From Vandiemenella viatica (Eukaryota; Arthropoda; Insecta; Orthoptera; Morabidae), in assembly GCA_031002005.1 (NCBI GenBank), contig CM061920.1:121076095-121140094 (forward strand): a stretch of DNA of 64,000 nucleotides, given 5' to 3'. Positions 12,201-24,754 of the stretch are shown piece by piece (within the stretch, counting starts at the first letter, position 1; each line of letters begins with the position of its first letter). Under the pieces are notes generated by a model, which saw only the letters and a list, made by a program, of their open reading frames with translations, was not told the origin of the DNA and did no database searches. The position numbers and the translations under genes were made by a program.

Positions 12201-12870
12201 TACTACCATATTAATATTTCCCTAGCAGTTCATGATAATATCTACATGGCGAAGAGAACAGCAGCCATATGAAAACCTGCCTTAGGGCAGAACATTTATG
12301 ATGATGGTACTGTTACGACTAAAGCCTTCAGAAAATCACCCTAATCAAGGGCTGAACAGTTTACCTTTGCTCTGGATGAGTGAACCCTTTTTATTTGTTA
12401 CGCGGAATACTCTGCACATTTCAATTTAGTATAAGTTGGCTTGCTGAAATATTGTTGACATCGCGTTGAATTTCAAAACAGCAGAACTAATCGGGAAACA
12501 GTTTGTTTCTAAATATGAAGAGTGGTGATCCTAATAGACTTTCGTATGGGACTCTTAATGTGGTATCTGTATTAATAGCGGCTTTCTTTCTCTTCACGAG
12601 TTGTTTGTTGAGTATTATTCAGTTCTCCACTATTACGCTGATTTGTGTTACCACATTTAAATAAGCCATTTAATTTATTTTTTCGTCTAACTGTTTTCGT
12701 TTCGGTTTCAGTTGTAATTTGTCTGAGGACGATTTTGCTTCAATAGTTTTATTTATCCCGTGGTTTGTATTTCAACATGTGACAAATTTATCTGACTCCA
12801 GCTGTCTAAAGTACTGTAAAATTAAGTATAGGGCTTTATGGCTTGGTTAAATAAGTGTCATTTATGCTGG
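12201..12870. other. Intergenic, nothing recognised
   Basis: No coding or repeat signature that I can support. Confidence 0.45.
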
Positions 12871-12871
12871 G

Positions 12872-13006
12872 AGAGAATTAGGAACAAGGAACGGGAGTTT
12901 GGAAGGCGCCATTCCAGCATTCGGCTGGGGTGATTTCGGAAAGTCATGGAAATCGAACTCTGGCCGACCGTATGCTATTTTCCTAATAGTTACGGCTCAC
13001 CCACTG
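12872..13006 (-). mobile_element. SINE fragment (tRNA-derived family A), diverged
   Basis: Reverse complement of the family A body: GGAACAAGGAACGGGAG, then GGCGCCATTCCAGCATTCGG, then GGGGTGATTTCGG. It corresponds to the segment reading in the sense strand CAAATCACTCCAGG..CCGGGATGC..CGGTTCCTTG. The tRNA head is barely recognisable and the tail is missing. Confidence 0.7.
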
Positions 13007-15158
13007 GGATTGATGCTACACTTCAAAAAGTGATACGAAATAACAGGAAAGACAGAAAAAGGGCCTGATCAGCAACAATAATTGCGGTTAGGATACCAAT
13101 CGTCCAGTTGAAGGCTTCCGCGGGCGGAATAAACAGTTCCCATACTCCCACGAGGGCGCCGCTTCCTTGTATTAAACGCCGACGTTTCAGCTTACAGGGT
13201 TTGATCTTCTTTTAAGCAAGAAATGAGCTTCGATGTGTTTCACACGCTCTTCAAAATACTACTTGTAGGTTAGTCGAGCGTGTGAATCGCCGCGCAGTAT
13301 CCTGCGGAATCCTACTTCATTTGACAGTCTGGCTCATTCCGTACAAATTTACACATATGACTCGAGAACGTGCGTCAGTCTGCTGGACGTTGCCGTCCCG
13401 TCTGGCCAGGCTAGGATTCTACCGGCTGCATTGCCGGCACCCTGCCAGCTGACATTTGAACAATGCGGTTTTTTTTTTGTCATTCACCGTTACTCGTGGG
13501 TAAATACATAGATTCACTTTTATGTGCTTATAAGGACTTACGTTAGTTTTTGTTGTATGCAATGGTATAACTTCAATTATATTGCCTATGTAGTACGATT
13601 TTCTAAATATTCTAAATATATTGCAGTTGGCCGAGTAATAATATTAGAAAAATCTAATATTATTATTTATGACGTATAATATTTTTTAATCTTAATATAT
13701 TGATTTCTTATCTTTATAGGTATTATTAAACAATGATATGAATGAAATCTTATTTTATTCACTATAATATGCAAAATTACTTGTATTAATATAATATCGA
13801 CTTGTTCTAAAACAATTGCATTTTCAATTTTTGTCACGATGCACGCCGCGTAGAGCGGAAAAACCCTTCTCGGCCGGTGGCTATATTAACAGTTCTGTAA
13901 AAAGTAAACTGGGAAACGAAACAATCAATACTATTTGCTTCTTAAGATCTTTTTTCCAAAAGCAGAATTGATTGATTGATTTAGTTTTATTGTCGAAGAC
14001 TCTATGTGATTTATTATTATTGTTTTGGTATCTTAGAAACAAATAACAACTAATGTGTTTGTTTGACTGTTTAGGAGATAGAAAATAAAAAAAAAAAACA
14101 CCCTAATGTGATTTACTGTAAGGCGTGTAAAGTGACTAAAGACTGCTTATTTTTCGTATCTGATTAAATTTAAAATCTGGACGTTGTGGATCATTTTCCT
14201 CAAATGCTGATAAATGCGACAAATGCACAAATATTCAAATGCTTTGGCGTTTTTTTTAATAAAAATAATTTAAAAGACCTTAATGCGTAAGAAATTTTAA
14301 AAACCTACGCTGGGTTTTCCGGAATTCCACAGGATTGCAAATGTTCTGAGGGATTGTAATCCTTACTTGGAACCGATTAAAGCTTGGTTGCTGTTCTCTT
14401 CGTTGATGATTTACGAAATTGTTTGTCTACCTCATAGATAAAGTAGCTACCAATTGCACAGCTTTGGTTAGTTAAAAAAAATAAAAATACGCTATGGTAC
14501 TCCGTGGTTCGAAGTATGCGTAAAACTGTAGTTCCCTCTAACCGATAGGAAGGGCTGATTAGGTTTTGGTAGATAAAGCCTGGGCATAGTGCCATAAGAA
14601 TTTCTTTTTTTATCTTTACAAATAATACTTTAGTACTACTTTCGTTGTAGTTATTATTTTATCTATTTCTCTAGCATCGTGTCGTTGTAATAGGTGCGAG
14701 CAAATTAGGACATGGTAAGGTAAAGTATAACGCGGGACTTGTTTTGCGTGTTTGAGGGAGAGGCGCGGATATGGCCTTTCTGGCCAGTGACGTCTGCTAA
14801 TGCGGGGGATCAGGGCTCCAATTAGGTAATGGTGCGTACAGCGGACTTGCCCTGCTCGTCCATTACGGCTTACAACCAGGCCCGCAGCGACAGCCGTGTA
14901 TTACAAACCAGGCCGGTGCATCTTATGTCGCACCGCACAGCTGTGCACTGGTAATATAAATTACAAACAGCGCGAGGGTAATATTCTTAAAATGGCCTTA
15001 ATTATCATTCATACTAACCCATATCCTAGCACAAAATGATCTCTCCTCTTCTTCTATGAGTTCCATATTCTACCAGCACGGGGGATTTTTATCCCTCCAT
15101 GATTGTTAACGTCCGTGGAACTGGGCTTCCGCAGTGTGACTGTTATGCTGCGGCCCCA
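13007..15158. other. Intergenic with two GC-rich patches and a hairpin
   Basis: GC-rich stretches at about 13110-13450 and 14690-15150 contrast with very AT-rich DNA between them. They may be remnants of unidentified elements. A perfect hairpin lies at 13636-13665: 13-base arms TAATAATATTAGA and TCTAATATTATTA around AAAA. No gene recognised. Confidence 0.45.
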
Positions 15159-15159
15159 C

Positions 15160-15380
15160 ACCGAGCGTGGCGGGTGAGCGGTAACGCTCTGGCCTCACAT
15201 TCGGGAGGACGCGTGTATGAATCTCCGTCCGCGCATCCAGGTTGGGGTTTCCCCAAATGACTACAGGCAAATCCAGGATGTTTCCTTCAAAGGTCAAGGC
15301 AAAATTTCTCCCCGTTCCTTGTCCCCGTCCTTTTCCCCTCTAAAGACCGCGACGTCGACGAGGCGTAAAGCCATAAGCAA
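15160..15380 (+). mobile_element. SINE family A, near full length
   Basis: Starts ACCGAGCGTGGCGGGTGAGC, a diverged tRNA-like A-box region, followed by a degraded box B (TATGAATCTCC), then GCATCCAGGTTGGGGTTTCC, the CAGGCAAATCCAGGATGTTTCC body and CGACGTCGACGAGGCGTAAA near the 3' end. It lines up throughout with the copy at 50026-50281. Confidence 0.8.
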
Positions 15381-15552
15381 CGTCTTAAGTTCCACTATTT
15401 ATCGCCTTATTTGACACTAAACGTAGGAGTAGGGACTTTGCGTACTAATTTGTTACGACCGTTAGCAATGACGTTGTGGCAGCTTGGTTAGCAGTGTAGG
15501 TTGTCACATCAAACGGTTTTTTTTTTATCTGCTTAACTTCTCTCTAACATCG

Positions 15553-15662
15553 AGGTCTTTAGAGACGGGAAAGGATGGGGGGCAAGGAATGGGAAAGAAT
15601 TCGGCCATGGCCTTTTGAAGGAAGCTTCCCGGCATTTGCCTGGAGTGATTTGGGAAACCATG
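15553..15662 (-). mobile_element. SINE family A, 3'-half fragment
   Basis: Reverse complement of the family A body, with GGCAAGGAATGGGAAAGAAT, TCGGCCATGGCCTTTTGAAG and GGAGTGATTTGGGAAACCAT. The tRNA head is absent; the copy ends at the 'TGGTTTCC' segment. Confidence 0.78.
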
Positions 15663-17520
15663 ACATCAAACGGATTTAGTGCATTGATCATTGCGTTTTT
15701 GAGGCCAAAAAAGCATTGTCATTTTAAATACGACGATCGACAAAAATACAGAATGGAGTGGTCTAACGAGTTTTTAGAAGTGCTGCGACGGAATCTTGTT
15801 TGGGATACTTGATAGGAAATATACTGAAATCGGGGTTTGCTAGCTAATGCTTGATGCCGGATTATGCAACCAATATAAAAAAACTAGTTGGTTACTACAG
15901 AATAAATTTTTTTTAAAATTGAGAAATATGTAAAATGGGGGTACAAGTGATATATGCGAATCATTATTATTTGATTTCTCATGTAATTTGATAAATTCAT
16001 AAAATAATTATTGAAACTCATATAATACACCAAGGAAGTCTCAATCTCCATCGTGAAATAACGCGATGTTTATCATGTGAAATACGTTAAACCTTAAATA
16101 TTGAGTGCAGCCATTCTTTTTTAGTTTGTACTTTAATCCGATATTTTGGTGCGGCAATTATTGCGATCATTGGACATAAGACGTTAACGTTAGTGTGGCT
16201 CCAGCGTAAGTGTTACTGTAAGTGCTGTGTTTGCAAGATCAAAAAGGTGAGACGATGTTGAAACCCGATGCAGAGTCTTTCAGGCCTACCACAGGAGCCG
16301 CGATGCTTAACATCACCACATGACAGACAAATCAACACTAACAGTGATATTTGCCCTCACTCCATACGTACTGCGGAATGGTTTGACATTTAATCAAGAA
16401 CACTGGTGCACAATCTGGTGATTAGGAACTACCCCACAGGCAAAGTCCTGATGATGAAAATTTTTCTAGCACAAGGAGTTGAACCAGATAATACCATGTA
16501 AGCACCGGAGCCAACTGAGCTAACGGTGTATAATCAAACGAAATCGTTGAGCACTATTTAAAATCGATGAACTACGTTACTGTATACTCAAATATTTGTT
16601 ACTTAGAGCTGCTTGTTACATACTGTTGAATTGTTGCAATTATTCTTTTGAGAGGAGGTGACAAGAAATTTAAACAGGATGTAAATTGATAAGACTGTGG
16701 AGCAATATGATTAAGAAGCGAATGGAACACAGGTGGCTGGTGAAGATAATAGCTGGTACGTACACAGTATAAAGCATCCTCTGATGATGAAGACAGGGCG
16801 AAGAATTAGGTGCAATATGTGGTGAACTTTTCATTTGTAGGCAAAGGAATGACTGACTGAGATATGTTGTGGAAAGTGCTTCGGAGCAACTTACCTCAAA
16901 GAGTGAAGCAAATAAAATTAAAATGTATGTAATTCATACTTACTTGTGAATAGAAATTGCAACTGGGAGATAAGCTCCATCTCAATTGCATACACTGGAA
17001 GTTATCTGACTTTAAACACATTCAGAATACTTTTTTTTTTTTTTTTTACCATTTTGTAGATGGAATTACAGTCGGTCTTGCCGAAGCGCAACTAATTTTT
17101 CAATCATTGGCACATCTAACAAGTAACTTATCGATCCTCCACAATTCATGAAAACAAACTGAGATCTTCCATGCACGGACATAACAAAATGGTGTTGAAT
17201 TCGTGTACCCAAAAATTCCAGAAAAATCCCCGAAAGTTTAAGGCTCCAGCTACTAAGCGATACGTGTTGCTTTGAAAGATATTCTGTTGGACTCACAAGC
17301 AGCATATGAATGTGAAACAGTGTTACGGATGCAGTGGGATGTTTCCGCGCCCGGAGTGTATATAGGTTCTACACCGTTCGGTCACATGCTTCGGCCTTTT
17401 TCTAGGGAGGAACTATCGTTGAAGAAGAATACACTTCACACAAGAACGCGGTGACACCTAGACAGATCGGAAACTATTACTTTTAAGAATGTCAATGTTA
17501 ACATCGTGATTGATAGAATG
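15663..17520. other. Intergenic; possible tRNA-like relic at 16476-16535 (minus)
   Basis: On the minus strand at about 16535-16480, TTAGCTCAGTTGG resembles a tRNA A box and GGTTCAACTCC a B box, suggesting a decayed tRNA or SINE head; no cloverleaf can be defended. A poly(T) run lies at 17029-17048. No coding region recognised in the rest. Confidence 0.35.
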
Positions 17521-17525
17521 TGAAC

Positions 17526-17768
17526 AACCAAGGTGTACGAGAGGTTAACACTCTGGCCTTGCATTCAGGCGGACGGAGATTCGAATCCCCGTCCGGGCAT
17601 CCAGATTTGAGTTTTCCATGGTTTTATCAAATCACTCCAGGTTATGCCAGGTTGCTTCCTTCAAAAGCCCATGGACGAATTACTTTCCGTTCCTTATCCC
17701 CTGTCCCATCCCCCCTGTAATGACCTCGATGTCAACGAGGCGTAAAGCCATAAGTAAAAAATAAAATA
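17526..17768 (+). mobile_element. SINE family A, near full length
   Basis: Box A-like GTGTACGAGAGGTTAACAC, box B GATTCGAATCCCC, then CGTCCGGGCATCCAGATTTG, TTTTCCATGGTTTTATC, GCCAGGTTGCTTCCTTC, a CCTCGATGTCAACGAGGCGT segment and an A-rich tail from about 17755. The degree of drift and the lack of a clear target duplication point to an older copy. Confidence 0.85.
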
Positions 17769-17769
17769 A

Positions 17770-18630
17770 AAGAAAGGTTGTGAACCGGGGTACTGCCTTG
17801 TTGCAAATAAACAACTGTCTCAAGAATAGATAAATAGATGCCATTTGTTAGTAGCAGTTTTTATCTTGACTATTTGTCTCCACAATTCTGAATATCTTAT
17901 TTACATCTCTAGCCAAAGATCCATATCTCTAACTCTCTTGAACATGATTAAAATTTTTTGTCTTTCGTTGTGTTGGTCTCAGTACATCTTGGATACTACG
18001 GCAGGTGAAAAGTTGAAGAAAATTGATGTTTCATGAAATCTTCGTATATATTACGATGCAATGTTTAAAACCAATCAGATCATTGTAGTTAGCAAACTGG
18101 TCATCAGTGTATGTTACTTCATTGTGTTTCATATACATGAACATCTATCGAATGTTTTCCATTCAAAAATTCGATTGACTAAAGTACTTGTTTACGAATT
18201 AACGCGCTATCTAGGTCGTTGAATAGAAATTTTAGACTGAATGTTTTGATGTTGTGTTTAAATTTTATGATCTTGTTAAAAGATAAAGATTCTTTGTAGA
18301 CGGTCGCCAATGAAGATTAGCAGCACAATCGTTCCAGAAAACGATTTCTGGATATTTGTCTAATTTTTCTAGGACAATTTGTAACTTTGCAAACACTTTA
18401 ATTATTTCTTTGCACGTAGTTTTTACCAAACCAACAATACACTTTATCACTGTTTATAGGTGTTCATTTCCCCAAGGTTTCAAGATTACTGCAAATAAAA
18501 ATTTTCGATATGAGTTTTTGCAAAAATATTTACATACTACTTCTTCTCTTTCATGTTGTGCAGCCGATATCGTTCAGACAAGTAGCTGGTGATACTGATT
18601 CGCTTTTATCCTCCTTTTCCACTTTCAAAC
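17770..18630. other. Intergenic, nothing recognised
   Basis: AT-rich sequence without supported features. Confidence 0.45.
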
Positions 18631-18635
18631 CAAGC

Positions 18636-18868
18636 GTTGTGATTCAGTAGCAACACTCTGGAGGCGCATTCGTGAGAAGTGGTTTCGAATCCCTGTCTAA
18701 CCAACCAGATTTAGATTTCCCTTGCTTCCCCAAATCCTTTTAGGTGAATGCCTGTATGGTCCCTTCAAAAATACATGATCAAATTCCTTCACGTTCCTTT
18801 CCCGCCTCTAATGACCACGACTTCGGAGAGGTATAAAGCTGTAGCAAAATAAAAAATAAAATAAAAGC
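18636..18868 (+). mobile_element. SINE family A, diverged full-length copy
   Basis: Box B GGTTTCGAATCCCTG, CCAACCAGATTTAGATTTCC, TCCCTTCAAAAATACATGAT, TTCCTTCACGTTCC and TCGGAGAGGTATAAAGC appear in family order, ending in AATAAAAAATAAAATAAAAG. Many substitutions, so this is one of the older copies. Confidence 0.75.
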
Positions 18869-18869
18869 C

Positions 18870-21800
18870 AAACAAACAAAAATTTACTGTCTACATGACA
18901 AACAAAAATGTCTTCACATAAAGGAAGTACTGTTTGTACTTCTCATCCTGCTCGCGGAACGTGATATTAAATATCTCTGTTGCAACTTGTATGCTGTTTA
19001 TGGCGACATTGCGCTTTCCCACCACCAGCTGGTAGTTCTAAAAGCTTCTGTCGTTGGAAGGTAAACCTCGCGTGACCTTGCCTCGGCCGATCAGATGGCT
19101 CGTTACTTAATGCGCGCTAAGCATGTTATAATTAGTCGGATTCTAGAAAGTTATGAATATAGATCGACACAATTACTGGCTTCATGAAAGTAAATACGTT
19201 GAATATAATTGAAACAAATATACTTAAAAAAACAGGAAATTTAGAAAAAATGATTTAAATAATACTTCTTGATGACTTAATCACGAATTCAGTACTTGCA
19301 GGCTTACTTCTGACAGACTGTATCATTGCATGGTGAGAAAATGATTAAGAAAAAACAGCATTAGCTTTTATGTTATACTGAAAACGTTTATTTTGAGAAA
19401 ATGTCGTGGAAGTGATATCTTCAAAACATGCTTCCAGCACAATGGGGTCAATGGTGGATGTTAAAAGAGGCTATAGAAGAAGGTTGGCTTGTAACTGTAT
19501 TCAACATAAAACATTGGCAATTGGCATACTTCTCATAACTTCTTTTTGTCGATAACAACAAAGGACATGTGGATGCTAACTTATTTGTTTTTCTCTCCGT
19601 AATTCCTCATTACACAAGACGCCTTCTTATCAGATAAAACGAAATGACGATATTTGAAAGAGAACGTTAAATTTACTATATGATTACTATCAGATAAAAC
19701 AAATTATATATGACTAATTTATACATTTCTTGTAATTCAAAGAGAAATTAGCAACGTTCGTCACTTTTCTTATAATTCCTGGTAGTAGAAACTGAAGTAA
19801 ATATCTACAGAGCCCTCTAGTTCTCTTGTCCTGTTCTCTTCTCATTCCACTCGGAATACACGGGCAGAAACAGTGTTTTCTGGGTAAACAATCACATTCT
19901 GGAAAGAGGTTTTAAGAAATCTGGTACAGATTCGTTTCATGTAGTCCATTTAATGAACACGTAACACCTAAGAAAGGCTGTTACTCTTCAGGTAGAATCC
20001 TAGCCATCCTTCTGTTAACTTGACAACTGGGTGCTTAAATTCTTTTCAATTCAGAAGTTAAAAATAAAAAACTGTTCACCGTTTATTTTCTGAGGATATA
20101 TACTAGCTGATGTACTTAAAGATATGAATTTTATAACGCAGTATAATATCCACATTATTTTAGCTGATAAACTTTTAATTTGATTTTATATTGATATATT
20201 AGACATTTGATCCATTTATGAAGGAAACGTTCTGATATGTAAGAAAAATAACCTGCTTTAAAATTCTTTTTGTTTATTCATTTACGTAAATTCACTCTTA
20301 TTACTTCCATTAAAAAACTGTTGTGTAGCTTCCTATGTATATTAAGTATATTATTGAGAAGCTGATAGGAATCACGTTCTGAAAGTTCGTGTAGACAAAA
20401 TAAAAGGTCATTTGTTGGTTGTGGCATCAAGAAGAAACTAGTGATAAAAATGTGATGAGGGTATCAGTGGTCAGTAGGTTAGAAGCTGGCTCAAAGCCTG
20501 ATTTATGTCTCCTCCGCTGCACCTCCCGGTGGGGGAACTGTAAATTAAAAACTGCTCTGAGCACCAAACTTTTTAAGTGCAGTCTGACATCACTTTAATA
20601 ACTGTTGCGTGAATTATTATGGAGTTTCCAAAGTTAAAAATCCTTACGTCTGACTTGTATTATCACTCGGCAAACGAAGCAGGAAATAATTTAAAAAAAT
20701 TGACCAAAAGATTATCGAACCACTCAAGTCTTTGTTTGTTTGTATACAGTAAGCTATTGAACCTTTAAACCAAGAGATAGCCTTAGTGAAGCAGTACGGC
20801 TGAATTAATAGTAGAAACGAAAACCGAAAAAATTGTTTGGTAATAATAGTAGTTAAATGATGAAAATAAAATTTGACCGTGAGCAAAATAATAGTTAATG
20901 TATAACGTTGGTATAAATATTGAGTACAAAGGCGTGTTTTACGTTGTTTAAAGCCAACTTTTGTTGTAGCTTCCGGGATTCATTAGTGTTCTAAATGTTA
21001 TCTTTCAATAAAAATGTCACAAATTCAGTTATTTACCTAATTTATTTATGGAGATCAAAGAACTAATATAGAAAATAATACTGTAGTACACGGCCTTACA
21101 TTGCACCTTTTGTTTGCACAATATACATTGGTATTAACGTGACCATTTTCTTGTTTGTTGCTTATAGGGATGTAATGCAAGATTTTATACCCTTCAGTTT
21201 TAAACTATTTTTCTAACAGTTCTATCGTTTTTGATGACAACAACGCTCAAATTCATATCAATAAGTACATTAAGTAACTTGTACACCATCTAATACTGTT
21301 TAAAGGAAACACAATGTTGGGAAATAGAGCATTCTGTGTTGTTCAGTGTTCAACTCAGTTCTGTTTTTATTCACCACATTAATTGGATTTGCCAAGCTTG
21401 TAATAAGAGACAGAGGATGATAGGAATTAGTGACGCACTTCTTCATATTGGTTTTTTTTTTCTATTTTGCTGTTGTAATGATCAGATTTCTCCATTTATC
21501 TGAGACTAAAGTAGCTTCCATAATGTAACAGAGCATTCCTTTTCCGGCAGGTTGTAGATCACGGATTATGTGATCTTGCCCAATCCTGTTACGGTGTTTG
21601 CTTTCTTCAATGTGCTTTTTAATTCTGACGTATAAAAAGTAATTCTTGAGACCTAAATGAGAATTGCTTTACAATCCTTCCGTACGACTCGTACTACTTT
21701 TCAATGTAACGTCAAAGGCGCAATCATTCCTAAAAACTGCTACGCCGCTGACTTGTCTTCATTAGAAATCTTCATATCTATTGGCCGCAGGTACCTTGCA

Positions 21801-24690
21801 TGCTTTATGCTGGAGCAGAAGTTCTTCCAACCTTCTCGTACTGACTATCAGATGATTAATTTTTGAGCGAAATGGTCGTTTACGAGAAAGTCTTTCAGGA
21901 TTTCCCTCTTCGTTCAGAGCACCAGACTCGCTAAGATGATTGGGATATATTGTGAAAATTTTCTCTGACACGAAGTTCGCAGTCTTTTCATGTCGATTTT
22001 TGAGGACTGAGGAGTTTATTCTATGAAGATTGCTCCACTTTGACCTTAGACCTCTAACATTCAATTGTAACATAATTAATAGCGTGCTACTAATCATCGC
22101 TTTATGGTTTGTCATGTAATTTATTATTTGTGCCAGTTAAAATCTTTGATTTCAGATAGAACTTTCATAGTAATATATTAATTTTCTCAAATATTGTTTA
22201 GGATAAAAGCACACTCACTCTTCCTGTTATGTGACAGTATCTCTGATTTTTGTAATGTTGAATGAAAAGCAAGATATATATGGAAACAATAAATCTCAGA
22301 TACAAAATATCTACTTGTTCAGGTTGACACTGGCTGTCAAAAGTGAGTGACTCTATCATCAGGGGCTTTGTTTTCATCTTTTACTCAGAATAGATCTTTC
22401 CGGAGAACTGTCGAACATTAATAATAGGAGCGGTTGAATAATGTTCAATCGTAATTCTTCTCGATTTCACTGGTTGGTATAAACGCCTTTAGTACAAGAA
22501 TTTAAAAAAAAACTTGTTTTCCACATTATATTACAATTTCAAAAAAAATTTACGTAATTTTTTTTTAATTTGATGTAATTGCAATGGAGTTGCGGCTGCC
22601 TCGCAAAGAGTTGGCCTCATTCACATCGAAAAACCTATATTTTGATTTCATACTTGTTTTCGTTGCATGACGGTAATTTTCTACCAGTATTTCGTTCTCG
22701 AACCACCTTGCAATCATATGTACAATTGAATTAGCCCACACAAAAGGATTCCCCGTGTCCTGTCGCCTTAACAGCTCTGTTTCACACACAAGCACAAAAA
22801 TCGTTAAGGATGGGTCCTAACATTTAATCCAGACAGAATATACCATCCTTGAATGATTAGAAACAGCTGTTATTGCTACTGGTTCACCTATAAACTAGGT
22901 GCACCTAGAGCTTGCATTTACTAGTCCTCAGAAAATTGAGAAACTAACTTTGTTTCATATATCTTTTGATCTCACTTCTTTTACTTTTAGATGTCCTGAA
23001 AAAAAAAAAAAGCATCTCTATCTTTTTTCTGGAGTAATACGTCCTGCTGACCCTGTCAACTATAATTCCGATCTACAACAACAGAGACTTGAGATTGTCC
23101 TTATATATTTTCAGAATCTGCAGGCCATGTGCTTTGGGGTTGATCTGCTCGTCAAACTATGTTTTTTTGCGGAAAGGAGAATCCATCTTGGAATTTTAAC
23201 CGCAATCGGGACAGTAGGTATTATTGGAGGCGAGATTGGAATGCGCGCTAATTGTACCTTCAATATTAAATACCATTATCTATCGCAAACAATTTAAGCG
23301 AGACGTATAATTTAGTAACGATCGCTTACAGAAAACAGGTTGATGAATCAGTTATTCGTAGCTTGCGATACTTCTCCACGTTAACAGAATATTCTCACAT
23401 ACGCTACACCTTACTGTTAACAGGATCAGAACGAATGTGGCATGCATCCATAAAATTACTCGAATGAATCTGAAGGTTCGTGTTACTTCAAAATAAATCA
23501 TCACCAATGGAATATTGATATGCCCTTATTTCGTGGGGCACCTAATGTTTGTTTGAATTGCCCTTTTATTTGTACCAGGTAGATGAAATGCTCTTGTTTT
23601 CCAAACACTTGGTTTGCTCTGAAGTATGAGAGCGGATTTCATAAGACCGTTTCATTATTGTATCAGGTAATGAGTGTTCTAGGTGTCTGAATGAACGCAA
23701 ATTGGCCTCCTTGCTGTGCTGGCACGAAACTGCAGCGTAATCTACATCTCCGTTTATTTACTCGGCCGTACCTCAGTCAATTACAGGTTCGCGTGTACCG
23801 CGGGAGAGTCAGATAACAGGCATGGCAGGCGTACACTTGCTTTCTTCACTAACGGGCACACTCACAAGCGATAGCGTATCACATCAAACTCAAACTCTTA
23901 GCATAGCTATACGTCTAAGTAATGAGAAATCCCATACTAAATGACGTTTTACACAAACTGAAGGCCCGTATTTTTTTTTTTTTAACTAGAGCATGTATCC
24001 TTGGTAGTACCAGTCGTATTTGCAGAGATGCCAGTCATCATCTCACAGGTTGGAGTCCAGGCATTTCTAGTGAAGTGCTGTCTCAGTGGTGCACCGTCCA
24101 CCAAAACTTCAATTAGAGATACCAGTCATGTAAGCTTCACTCTCAAAAAGTTAATGAATCAGAAGCTGACGTGTACGGTCTCGGTGGATAGACATTTTAG
24201 ATGTGTATGAAAAAAGTTAGATTTAATCACTTTTCGCATGTTTTGTTTCGAAATTTCTGTCTCAGTTTCTATAGCTTGCAAATATAAATATAATAATGTA
24301 ATGACCTGGATAGCCAAAATATTTGACTGGAAAGAAATTCTTTCCAGAGATTACTCAAACTTTCAGTTATACTGAAAATCAAAATATTTTTCAAATAACA
24401 TAAACTACTTTCAGTAAGTTTAACTACCTTCAAAGTTAGGTGTAATCATTCAGCGTTACTTTTCACTATTCCACTTATCAATTTTAAACAGAAGTGGCTG
24501 TTATAGTTTTTTTTTAATTCAGTGTTTTTGCTGGCCACTATTGCACAGTTGATTAGTGAATTAAATGTTAATATATAACCCTCATGCAACTGTTTTTATA
24601 AGGTTTAACGTCGTACGCATTTCATCTCTCATCGAGGTATCATCAGCATTGAATTTGTGTTGAAATTTACAGTTAGTTTACAAACTTATT
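18870..24690. other. 5.8 kb with no recognised feature
   Basis: AT-rich DNA with only short open frames. The longest, on the minus strand at 21762-22115 (117 codons), contains LNVRGLRSKWSNL, faintly like a LINE endonuclease start, but nothing after it supports that. The plus-strand 132-codon frame at 22899-23297 has no domain I know. A GC-richer patch at about 19000-19120 is unexplained. Confidence 0.45.
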
Positions 24691-24754
24691 ATATAATACT
24701 AGCCCCAAAGCTCGTCAAAAAATGACGAGTTTAACGGAATGTTATGGTACTTTA

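Noticed and set aside
16476..16535. Functional tRNA gene on the minus strand
   Set aside because: A and B box-like words are present but no acceptor stem or complete cloverleaf can be drawn.
21762..22115. 117-codon minus-strand frame with LNVRGLRSKWSNL as a possible LINE endonuclease start
   Set aside because: Only about a dozen residues look suggestive, and the following sequence lacks any endonuclease motif.
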